Source of the DNA: Emcibacter sp. SYSU 3D8
GTDB lineage: Bacteria > Pseudomonadota > Alphaproteobacteria > SMXS01
Assembly: GCF_039655875.1 (NCBI RefSeq)
Contig: NZ_JBBYXK010000003.1
Location: 1 to 64,000, forward strand
DNA: 64,000 bases
Direction of reading: 5' to 3'
Every line of letters starts with the position of its first letter. Position 1 is the first letter of the stretch. Below are positions 28,255-37,996 of the stretch, piece by piece. The position numbers and the translations under genes are program-made. Under the pieces are notes generated by a model. That model was not told where the DNA came from, searched no databases, and saw nothing but the letters and a program-made list of their open reading frames with translations.

Positions 28255-29307
28255 ATGACCAAGACAGCGCGCGGCAATTTCTTCGAGGATTTCAAGCTGG
28301 GCCAGGAACTGGTCCACGCCACGCCGCGGACGGTGACCGAGGGCGATGTGGCGCTGTACACGGCGCTTTACGGCTCGCGCTTCGCGGTCAATTGCTCGGA
28401 TCCGTTCGCCATGGATGTGGGCCTTGCCGCCGCGCCGCTCGACGACTTCCTGACCTTCCATTTCGTGTTCGGCAAGACGGTGCCGGACATCTCGCTCAAC
28501 GCGGTCGCCAATCTGGGATACGCGGACGGCCGTTTCCTGCAGCCGGTCTATCCAGGCGACACGCTGACCGCCGTTTCGCAGGTCATCGGACTGCGCGAGC
28601 TGTCCAATGGCAAGGCGGGCGTGGTCTATGTGCGCTCGACCGGCACCAACCAGGCCGACGAGGTCGTGCTCGATTACGTCCGCTGGGTCATGGTCAACAA
28701 GGGTGACGTCTCGGCGCCCGCGCCGAAGGAAGTCATTCCGGACCTGCCGGCCGCCGTCGCGGCCCGCGACCTTGTGTTGCCGGACGAACTGGATTTCTCC
28801 GCCTATGACACGGTGCTGGCCGGCGCGGCGCACCTTTGGGACGATTACGAGACGGGCGAGAAGATCGACCACGTGGACGGCATCACCATGGAGGAGGCCG
28901 AGCACATGCTGGCGACGCGCCTTTACCAGAACACGGCGCGCGTCCACTTCAATCAGGTCATGCAGGCGCAAAGCCGGTTCGGCAAGCGGCTGATCTATGG
29001 CGGGCATATCATCTCGCTGGCCCGCGCCATCAGCTTCAACGGCCTGGGCAACGCCTGCTTCATCGCGGCGCTGAACGGCGGCCGCCACGTGGCGCCCAGC
29101 TTCGCGGGCGACACCATCTTCGCCTGGTCCGAGGTGCTCGAGAAAGCCGAGATTCCCGGCCGCACCGATGTGGGCGCGCTGCGCCTGCGCACCGTGGGCG
29201 TCAAGAACCAGCCCGCCACCGACTTCCCCGACAAGGGCGAGGACGGCAAGGATCACGCCGCCGTTGTCCTCGACCTGGACTATTGGGCGCTGATGCCGCG
29301 CGGGTAG
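28255..29307 (+). CDS. mch: mesaconyl-CoA hydratase (beta-methylmalyl-CoA dehydratase)
   Basis: This 350-residue protein has two MaoC-like hot-dog domains. It interconverts mesaconyl-CoA and beta-methylmalyl-CoA in the ethylmalonyl-CoA pathway. Long stretches match what I remember of the characterised Rhodobacter enzyme: GNFFEDF, VHATPRTVTEGDVALYT, FGKTVPDISLNA and LYQNTARVHFN near the active site. ATG at 28255 sits one base after the lyase stop. The rest of the pathway (ccr, ecm, mcd) is not in the window. Confidence 0.95.
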   Translation: MTKTARGNFFEDFKLGQELVHATPRTVTEGDVALYTALYGSRFAVNCSDPFAMDVGLAAAPLDDFLTFHFVFGKTVPDISLNAVANLGYADGRFLQPVYPGDTLTAVSQVIGLRELSNGKAGVVYVRSTGTNQADEVVLDYVRWVMVNKGDVSAPAPKEVIPDLPAAVAARDLVLPDELDFSAYDTVLAGAAHLWDDYETGEKIDHVDGITMEEAEHMLATRLYQNTARVHFNQVMQAQSRFGKRLIYGGHIISLARAISFNGLGNACFIAALNGGRHVAPSFAGDTIFAWSEVLEKAEIPGRTDVGALRLRTVGVKNQPATDFPDKGEDGKDHAAVVLDLDYWALMPRG

Positions 29308-29340
29308 CTGATTGCGTCGCTTCCGGCGGCCTGGCCGCTT

Positions 29341-29856
29341 CTAGATCCACCATCCATAGGCGCGCTGCCGGAGCACGGCCATGCCGAAGCGCTCGTCCCG
29401 TTCGGCGACGGGGATTCCGCCCAGCCACTCGTAGAACCCCACCGCCGGATTGTCGGCAAGGACCCAGGTGATCAGGTTGCCGTGTCCGTCGGCGGAGATC
29501 TGGCGGGCGGATTGCCGGAACAGCGCCTGGCCGATGCCCTCGCCCTGCCAGTCGGGCAGCACGTAGAGCGTGTAGATCTCGGCCGTGAAGGGAATGGCGG
29601 CATTGCGGTTGCGGCCGCTGGTGGCGAAGCCGACGATCTGGCTGCCGGCCTCGGCGACCAGCACCAGCCGGTCGGTGTCGCGCGCCAGCGTCTGGCGCCA
29701 GAGAGCGAGGCGTCTTGCATAGGTCTGGGCCGACAGGACGCGCGGAGGCAGGATGCCGTCATAGGCATCGCGCCAGCTTTCCACATGGACCTGGGCGATA
29801 CCCTCGGCGTCGCCGCGGATGCCTTGCCGGATCAGGATGCCTGACTGGGTAATCAC
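29341..29856 (-). CDS. GNAT family N-acetyltransferase
   Basis: This 171-residue protein has the GNAT fold: an N-terminal IRQGIRGDAEGIAQVHVESWRDAY pattern (helix 1-2), the acetyl-CoA loop in VLPDWQGEGIGQALF (Q/R-x-x-G-x-G/A type), and a C-terminal NPAVGFYEWLGG segment typical of amino-group acetyltransferases. The substrate is unknown. GTG at 29856 was chosen because GGAGGG lies upstream. It converges on mch with about 30 bases between stops. Confidence 0.88.
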   Translation of the reverse strand: MITQSGILIRQGIRGDAEGIAQVHVESWRDAYDGILPPRVLSAQTYARRLALWRQTLARDTDRLVLVAEAGSQIVGFATSGRNRNAAIPFTAEIYTLYVLPDWQGEGIGQALFRQSARQISADGHGNLITWVLADNPAVGFYEWLGGIPVAERDERFGMAVLRQRAYGWWI

Positions 29857-30007
29857 GGGACGTGCCCTCCGCCTGCAACGATAGCCCCAATCGCGAAAAA
29901 CGCAAATGACTCGCAACAGGATAGGGCGGATGCAGCAGTGCATAGCCGTTATGCGCTGACCAGCCCCGGTGAACGGAGTATAAGCGGCCATTAATGGGAG
30001 TCTGGCG

Positions 30008-30035
30008 TTGACCTGACTAGTCGCACGACTAAGAT
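30008..30035 (+). promoter_or_regulatory. sdhCDAB promoter with internal palindrome
   Basis: TTGACC (30008-30013), 16 bases, TAAGAT (30030-30035) forms a good sigma-70-type promoter 43 bases before sdhC. A perfect 14-base palindrome, TAGTCGCACGACTA (30018-30031), fills the spacer and enters the -10 box. It is placed like a repressor operator; the regulator is unknown. Confidence 0.62.
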
Positions 30036-30077
30036 GGCCCGCCATTCCAAACGGGGATCGTCTACGGGGAACTGCTC

Positions 30078-30476
30078 ATGGCGCAAGTAAAACGCCCTCT
30101 CTCGCCACATCTGGGGGTCTATCGCTGGACCGTCACCATGGCGGGTTCGATCCTGCATCGCATGTCCGGCGTGGCGCTTGGCGCTGGTGCGCTGTGGCTG
30201 GCATGGTGGCTGCTGGCTGCCGCGACGGGTTACGAGGCCTTTGCCTGCGTGCAGAGCTTCAGCACCTCGATCGTCGGCATGGTTCTGCTGTTCGGCGTCA
30301 CCCAGGCGCTGATGTTTCACCTGCTTAACGGTATCCGCCACCTGGTCTGGGACATGGGTCACGGCTTCGAGGTGAAGACGGCCACGACCTCCGGCTGGAC
30401 GGTGATCGTGCTGTCGGTGCTGCTGACGGTCGCCGCCTGGGGCATCGGCCTGAGCATGATGGGAGCTTACCGATGA
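30078..30476 (+). CDS. sdhC: succinate dehydrogenase cytochrome b556 subunit
   Basis: This 132-residue membrane anchor of complex II has three helices. The SdhC motif HRMSGVALG (H27) and the heme ligand H88 in HLLNGIRHLVWD are present. It binds heme b and quinone together with SdhD. GGGGAA precedes ATG. Its stop overlaps the sdhD start (ATGA). Confidence 0.96.
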   Translation: MAQVKRPLSPHLGVYRWTVTMAGSILHRMSGVALGAGALWLAWWLLAAATGYEAFACVQSFSTSIVGMVLLFGVTQALMFHLLNGIRHLVWDMGHGFEVKTATTSGWTVIVLSVLLTVAAWGIGLSMMGAYR

Positions 30477-30853
30477 GCCTGCGCACACCGCTCGGCAAGG
30501 TTCGCGGCCTCGGTTCGGCCAAGGAAGGCACCCAGCATTTCTGGGTACAGCGGGTGACCGCCGTGGCGCTCATCCCGCTCATGATCTGGCTGGTCGCCCA
30601 GCTGGTCTGCCTGACCGGCGCCGGCCGCGACGATGTGCTGGATTTCCTGGCCCGCCCGTGGAACGCCATCCTGATGCTGCTGCTGGTGATCGCCGGTTTC
30701 TATCATCTGAAGCTGGGTATCCAGGTCATTCTCGAAGACTACGTGCACAGCGAGGGCGCCAAGCTGGCGACCAGCCTGCTGAACACGTTCGTCTGTTTCG
30801 CCGGCGGCGCCGTCTCGGTGTTCGCCGTCCTCAAGATCGCGTTTGGAGGCTGA
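30473..30853 (+). CDS. sdhD: succinate dehydrogenase membrane anchor SdhD
   Basis: This 126-residue protein has three hydrophobic helices and the SdhD patterns GSAKEGTQHFWVQRVTAVAL and HLKLGIQVILEDYVHSE, where the His and Asp lie near the quinone and heme site. It overlaps sdhC by four bases and precedes sdhA by six. Confidence 0.95.
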   Translation: MSLRTPLGKVRGLGSAKEGTQHFWVQRVTAVALIPLMIWLVAQLVCLTGAGRDDVLDFLARPWNAILMLLLVIAGFYHLKLGIQVILEDYVHSEGAKLATSLLNTFVCFAGGAVSVFAVLKIAFGG

Positions 30854-30859
30854 TCCCTC

Positions 30860-32650
30860 ATGAGCCAGGCTTATCCGCTCATTGACCATGAATATGACGT
30901 CGTCGTCGTCGGCGCCGGCGGCTCCGGCCTGCGGGCCACCATGGGCATGGCCGAACAGGGCCTTCGCACTGCGTGCCTGACCAAGGTCTTTCCGACCCGC
31001 TCGCATACTGTCGCGGCGCAGGGCGGCATCGCCGCCTCCCTGGGCAATATGGGCGAGGACAACTGGCGCTGGCACATGTACGACACCGTCAAGGGGTCGG
31101 ACTGGCTGGGTGACCAGGATGCCATCGAATACATGGTGCGTGAGGCGCCGGCCGCGGTGATCGAGCTGGAGCATTTCGGCGTGCCGTTCTCGCGCACCGA
31201 GGAAGGCAAGATCTACCAGCGCGCCTTTGGCGGCATGACCACCAATTTCGGCCAGGGGCCGGCGGCACAGCGCACTTGCGCGGCGGCCGACCGTACCGGC
31301 CATGCCATGCTGCACACGCTGTACCAGCAATCGCTGAAGCATGACGCCGAGTTCTTCATCGAATATTTCGCCCTCGACCTGATCATGGACGACGGCGTGT
31401 GCCGCGGCGTCATCGCCCTCGACATGGCGACCGGCGAATTGCATCGCTTCCGTGCTCACATGGTGGTGCTGGCGACCGGCGGTTACGGCCGCGCCTATTT
31501 CTCGGCCACCTCGGCGCATACCTGCACCGGCGACGGCGGCGGCATGGCGTTGCGCGCGGGCCTGCCGCTGCAGGACATGGAATTCGTGCAGTTCCACCCG
31601 ACCGGAATCTACGGCGCCGGCTGCCTGATTACCGAAGGCGCCCGCGGCGAGGGCGGCTATCTGGTGAATTCGGAAGGCGAGCGCTTCATGGAGCGCTATG
31701 CGCCGTCGGCAAAGGACCTGGCGTCACGCGACGTGGTCAGCCGTTCCATGACCATCGAGATTCGCGAAGGCCGCGGCGTCGGGCCGGGCAAGGATCACAT
31801 CTACCTGCACCTGGATCATCTGGACCCTGCCGTGCTGCATGAGCGCCTGCCTGGTATTTCCGAATCGGCGCGTATCTTCTCGGGCGTCGATGTCACCAAG
31901 CAGCCGATCCCGGTGCTGCCGACCGTGCACTACAATATGGGCGGGTTGCAGACCAACTATCACGGCGAGGTCGTGACCTTGAAGAACGGCGAGCCGGATA
32001 CGGTCGTGCCGGGCCTGATGGCCGTGGGCGAGGCCGCCTGCGTGTCGGTCCACGGCGCCAACCGTCTGGGCTCGAACTCGCTGATCGATCTGGTGGTGTT
32101 CGGCCGCGCCGCGGCGCACCGGGCTGCCGAAGTCGTCAAGCCGGGCGCCAAGCACAAGGATCTGGGCAAGGACGCCGGCGAAAACTCCATTTCGCTGCTC
32201 GATCATTACCGCAACGCCAAGGGCGGCACGCCGACCGCGCAGGTCCGCGCCAACATGCAGCGCACCATGCAGAACAATTGCGCGGTGTTCCGCACCGGCG
32301 AGGTGCTGACCGAAGGCAAGGATCTGATCAAGCAGGTGTGGGACCAGATGGCCGACATCCGGGTCACCGACCGCTCGCTGGTCTGGAACAGCGACCTGAT
32401 CGAGACCATCGAGCTCGACAACCTGATCCGCCAGGCCATGGTCACCATGTATTCGGCCGAGAACCGCAAGGAAAGCCGCGGCGCCCATGCCCGCGAGGAC
32501 TTCCCGGACCGGGATGACGCCAACTGGATGAAGCACACCCTGTCGTGGCTCGATGACAGCGGCAAGGTCACGATCGATTACCGGCCGGTGCACACCTACA
32601 CGCTCACCGAGGACGTGAACTACATCGAGCCCAAGGCTCGCGTCTACTAA
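30860..32650 (+). CDS. sdhA: succinate dehydrogenase flavoprotein subunit
   Basis: This 596-residue catalytic subunit oxidises succinate to fumarate on the cytosolic side. The dinucleotide fold is [12 protein letters not shown], and H49 in [11 protein letters not shown] is the residue that binds FAD covalently. Active-site segments [20 protein letters not shown] and the catalytic Arg region in LASRDVVSR are present. Length is normal for SdhA. Confidence 0.98.
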   Translation: MSQAYPLIDHEYDVVVVGAGGSGLRATMGMAEQGLRTACLTKVFPTRSHTVAAQGGIAASLGNMGEDNWRWHMYDTVKGSDWLGDQDAIEYMVREAPAAVIELEHFGVPFSRTEEGKIYQRAFGGMTTNFGQGPAAQRTCAAADRTGHAMLHTLYQQSLKHDAEFFIEYFALDLIMDDGVCRGVIALDMATGELHRFRAHMVVLATGGYGRAYFSATSAHTCTGDGGGMALRAGLPLQDMEFVQFHPTGIYGAGCLITEGARGEGGYLVNSEGERFMERYAPSAKDLASRDVVSRSMTIEIREGRGVGPGKDHIYLHLDHLDPAVLHERLPGISESARIFSGVDVTKQPIPVLPTVHYNMGGLQTNYHGEVVTLKNGEPDTVVPGLMAVGEAACVSVHGANRLGSNSLIDLVVFGRAAAHRAAEVVKPGAKHKDLGKDAGENSISLLDHYRNAKGGTPTAQVRANMQRTMQNNCAVFRTGEVLTEGKDLIKQVWDQMADIRVTDRSLVWNSDLIETIELDNLIRQAMVTMYSAENRKESRGAHAREDFPDRDDANWMKHTLSWLDDSGKVTIDYRPVHTYTLTEDVNYIEPKARVY

Positions 32651-32679
32651 GGCTAAGGCCCAGGATAAGGAACGCCGGG

Positions 32680-33462
32680 ATGGTTGAATTCACCCTGCCG
32701 AAGAACTCCAAGGTCAGCAAGAACGGCAAGACCTACAAGGCGCCTGAAGGCGCCAAGCGGGTGCGCAAGTTCGAGGTGTACCGCTGGAACCCGGATGACG
32801 GGCAGAACCCGCGCACGGACACCTATGAGGTGGATCTGGACACGTGCGGCCCGATGGTTCTGGACGCCCTGATCAAGATCAAGAACGAGATGGACTCGAC
32901 CCTTACCTTCCGGCGGTCGTGCCGCGAGGGCATCTGCGGGTCGTGCGCCATGAACATCAACGGCAAGAACGGCCTTGCCTGCACCACCGGCATGGACGAG
33001 GTGAAGGGCGACGTGAAGGTCACGCCGCTGCCGCATTTGGAAGTGGTCAAGGACCTGGTGCCCGACCTGACCAACTTCTATGCCCAGTACGCCTCGATCG
33101 AGCCGTGGATGAAGACCGAAAGCCCGGCGCCCGACCGCGAGCGGTTGCAGACCGAGGATGACCGGCGCCAGCTGGACGGTCTCTACGAGTGCATCCTGTG
33201 CGCCTGCTGCTCCACGTCGTGCCCGTCCTATTGGTGGAACCAGGACCGCTACCTTGGCCCGGCCATCCTGCTGCAGGCCTATCGCTGGATTGCCGACAGC
33301 CGCGACGAGCATACCGGCGAGCGCCTCGATGACCTCGAGGACCCGTTCCGGCTGTATCGCTGCCACACCATCATGAACTGCGCCCATGCCTGCCCGAAGG
33401 GGCTGAACCCGGCCAAGGCGATCGCCGAGATCAAGAAGCTGATGGTCGAGCGGCGCGCCTGA
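32680..33462 (+). CDS. sdhB: succinate dehydrogenase iron-sulfur subunit
   Basis: This 260-residue subunit links FAD to quinone through three clusters. The [2Fe-2S] ligands are in CREGICGSC and GLAC; the [4Fe-4S] and [3Fe-4S] ligands are in [12 protein letters not shown] and [17 protein letters not shown]. It is the last sdh gene, with tandem hairpins after its stop. Confidence 0.98.
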   Translation: MVEFTLPKNSKVSKNGKTYKAPEGAKRVRKFEVYRWNPDDGQNPRTDTYEVDLDTCGPMVLDALIKIKNEMDSTLTFRRSCREGICGSCAMNINGKNGLACTTGMDEVKGDVKVTPLPHLEVVKDLVPDLTNFYAQYASIEPWMKTESPAPDRERLQTEDDRRQLDGLYECILCACCSTSCPSYWWNQDRYLGPAILLQAYRWIADSRDEHTGERLDDLEDPFRLYRCHTIMNCAHACPKGLNPAKAIAEIKKLMVERRA

Positions 33463-33480
33463 TCTGCGCCACGACCGGTT

Positions 33481-33542
33481 GCGCGGCTTCGGCCGCGCCT
33501 GTAGATAGCGGACGGCGGCTCCGGTGGTGCCGCCGTTTCGTT
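33481..33542 (+). terminator. tandem hairpins ending the sdh operon
   Basis: The first hairpin (33481-33498) has a perfect 7-base-pair stem closed by a TTCG loop. The second (33512-33519 with 33529-33536) has a perfect 8-base-pair stem followed by TTTCGTT. The second looks like an intrinsic terminator. Its T tract runs directly into the -10-like TATATG before zapE. Confidence 0.7.
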
Positions 33543-33547
33543 ATATG
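33542..33547 (+). promoter_or_regulatory. -10-like box directly before zapE
   Basis: TATATG lies 6 bases before the ATG at 33554, the same distance as in the dapF, CPBP and DUF6817-like promoters. No good -35 box is seen upstream, because that space is occupied by the terminator stem. Confidence 0.3.
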
Positions 33548-33553
33548 GGCCTG

Positions 33554-34723
33554 ATGAAACCACACGTCCCCGCAACGCTGAAGTTTGCCAGCCCGCTCGA
33601 CGGTTACCGGGCGCTCGTGCGTGACGGATCGCTGACCCACGACCCGGCGCAAGAGCTGGCGGTCGAGAAGCTGGAGATCCTGCACAGCCGGCTGAAGACC
33701 TACGAGCCGGGGCGCAACGGCGGCTGGCGCAGCCTGTTCCGCCGCGAAAAGCAGGACGCGCCGCAAGGCCTCTACATGTTCGGCGGTGTGGGCCGCGGCA
33801 AGTCCATGCTGATGGACCTGTTCTTTGCCTCGACCAGCTTCGCGCCCAAGCGCCGGGTCCATTTCCACGGCTTCATGCTGGAAGTCCACGAATCCGTCCA
33901 TCGCTGGCGCAAGCTGTCGGCCGCCGAGCGCCGCGCCGAAGGCTTCGAGGCCGACGACCCGATCGCGCCGGTCGCCGCCAAGGTTGCGCGCGAAGCAATG
34001 CTGCTATGCTTCGACGAGTTCCAGGTGACCGACGTGGCCGACGCCATGATTTTGGGCCGGCTGTTTCGCGCCCTGTTCGATCTGGGCGTCGTCATCGTCA
34101 TCACATCCAACCGGGCGCCCGGAGAACTCTACAAGAACGGCCTGAACCGACAGCTCTTTCTGCCGTCCATCGAGATGCTCAAGACCGAGCTCGACGTACT
34201 GCACCTGGCGTCGCCCACCGACTACCGCATGAAGCGCATTCACGACATGCCGGTCTATCATGTGCCGCTCGGCCCCCAGTCGGACCGGGAACTGGACGAG
34301 AGCTTCGAGGCGCTGACCGACGTGAAGCATGGCGAGCCGGTGACGCTCGATGTCATGCAGGGGCGCACGCTCACCGTGCCCGATGCCGCCAAGGGCGTGG
34401 CGCGGTTCAGCTTTCCGGACCTGTGCGCCCGGCCGCTCGGGGCGGCGGACTATCTCGCCATTGCCAGCCGGTTCCACACCCTGGTGCTGTCGGACATTCC
34501 CTGCATGGGGCCGGACAAGCGCAACGAGGCGAAGCGCTTCGTTACCCTGATCGACACGCTCTACGATCAACGGGTCAAACTGGTCTGCTCGGCGGCGGCG
34601 CGGCCGGAAGAGCTTTATGTATCCGGCGACGGCAGCTTCGAGTTCGAACGCACGGTTTCGCGTCTGCTGGAGATGCAGAGCCATGAATATTTCGAAGCGC
34701 CGCCAGCCGGAACGTCGAACTAG
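33554..34723 (+). CDS. zapE: cell division protein ZapE (AFG1-like ATPase)
   Basis: This 389-residue P-loop ATPase belongs to the AFG1/ZapE family, linked to Z-ring dynamics and, in mitochondria, to turnover of respiratory subunits. Walker A is GGVGRGKSMLM and Walker B LLCFDEFQV, with the family segments VHFHGFMLEVH and TSNRAPGELYKNGLNR. Start is uncertain: ATG at 33545 or 33554. The second is preferred because a -10-like box sits 6 bases upstream and neither has a ribosome-binding site. Its place between sdhB and mdh is common in alphaproteobacteria. Confidence 0.93.
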   Translation: MKPHVPATLKFASPLDGYRALVRDGSLTHDPAQELAVEKLEILHSRLKTYEPGRNGGWRSLFRREKQDAPQGLYMFGGVGRGKSMLMDLFFASTSFAPKRRVHFHGFMLEVHESVHRWRKLSAAERRAEGFEADDPIAPVAAKVAREAMLLCFDEFQVTDVADAMILGRLFRALFDLGVVIVITSNRAPGELYKNGLNRQLFLPSIEMLKTELDVLHLASPTDYRMKRIHDMPVYHVPLGPQSDRELDESFEALTDVKHGEPVTLDVMQGRTLTVPDAAKGVARFSFPDLCARPLGAADYLAIASRFHTLVLSDIPCMGPDKRNEAKRFVTLIDTLYDQRVKLVCSAAARPEELYVSGDGSFEFERTVSRLLEMQSHEYFEAPPAGTSN

Positions 34724-35799
<1,076 letters not shown>

Positions 35800-35805
35800 T
35801 CGCGG

Positions 35806-35833
35806 TTGTCACTCATTCGCACAATGCTATAAC
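35806..35833 (+). promoter_or_regulatory. promoter of sucCD-sucAB-lpd
   Basis: TTGTCA (35806-35811), 16 bases, TATAAC (35828-35833) is a strong sigma-70-type promoter starting seven bases after the mdh stop. Two copies of CCGGGTC, 12 bases apart (35840-35846 and 35852-35858), follow at or just after the expected start site. Confidence 0.75.
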
Positions 35834-35880
35834 GCACCGCCGGGTCCGTAACCGGGTCGCGAGGAAACGCAGAGAGCAGC

Positions 35881-37050
<1,170 letters not shown>

Positions 37051-37052
37051 TC

Positions 37053-37928
37053 ATGGCCATTCTGGTCGACAGCAACACCAAGGTCATCTGCCAGGGCTTC
37101 ACCGGCTCGCAGGGCACCTTCCACTCTGAACAGGCCATTGCCTACGGGACCAAGATGGTCGGCGGCGTCACCCCCGGCAAGGGCGGCACGCTTCACCTCG
37201 ACCTGCCCGTGTTCGACACGGTCGCTGAAGCGGTCGAGCGGACCGGCGCCGACGCCTCGGTGATCTACGTGCCGCCGCCCTTCGCGGCCGACGCCATCCT
37301 GGAAGCCATCGACGCCGGCATCCGCCTCGCGGTCTGCATTACCGAGGGCATCCCGGTGCAGGACATGATCAAGGTAAAGCGTGCGCTGAAGAACAGCGGC
37401 ACGCGCCTGGTCGGCCCGAACTGCCCGGGCGTCATCACCCCCAACCAGTGCAAGATCGGCATCATGCCGGGCCACATCCACAAGCCGGGCTCGGTGGGCG
37501 TCGTCTCCCGGTCAGGCACGCTGACCTATGAAGCGGTCGCGCAGACCACGGCAGTCGGCCTGGGCCAGAGCTCGTGCGTGGGCATCGGCGGCGATCCGAT
37601 CAACGGCACCAACTTCATCGATGTGCTGGAACTGTTCCTTGATGACCCGCAGACCGAATCGATCATCATGATCGGTGAGATCGGCGGCTCGGCCGAGGAA
37701 GAAGCGGCCGACTTCCTCAAGTCGTCCAAGACCAAGAAACCCGTGGTAGGCTTCATTGCCGGACGCACCGCGCCTCCAGGCCGCCGCATGGGCCACGCGG
37801 GCGCCATCATTTCCGGTGGACGTGGCGGTGCCGAAGACAAGATCGACGCCATGCGGTCGGCGGGCATTCACGTGTCCGAATCCCCGGCGGCACTGGGGAC
37901 GACCTTGATGGAAGTTCTGAAGGGCTGA
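37053..37928 (+). CDS. sucD: succinyl-CoA ligase alpha subunit
   Basis: This 291-residue CoA-binding subunit begins [21 protein letters not shown]. The phosphorylated histidine lies in [18 protein letters not shown], and the CoA site is in the N-terminal Rossmann fold. GGAGGAG ribosome-binding site is shared with the sucC end. It precedes sucA by about 68 bases. Confidence 0.98.
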   Translation: MAILVDSNTKVICQGFTGSQGTFHSEQAIAYGTKMVGGVTPGKGGTLHLDLPVFDTVAEAVERTGADASVIYVPPPFAADAILEAIDAGIRLAVCITEGIPVQDMIKVKRALKNSGTRLVGPNCPGVITPNQCKIGIMPGHIHKPGSVGVVSRSGTLTYEAVAQTTAVGLGQSSCVGIGGDPINGTNFIDVLELFLDDPQTESIIMIGEIGGSAEEEAADFLKSSKTKKPVVGFIAGRTAPPGRRMGHAGAIISGGRGGAEDKIDAMRSAGIHVSESPAALGTTLMEVLKG

Positions 37929-37996
37929 TCCGGAGGCGGTCCGGCGGCCTGAGTTTGAAAAGGGGCGCTGGTGAAAAGCCGGCGCCAGGCACGAGC

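Noticed and set aside
29308-29340. A terminator between mch and the GNAT gene
   Set aside because: A small GCGGCC/GGCCGC dyad is present, but its loop is too short to form a hairpin and no T tract follows.
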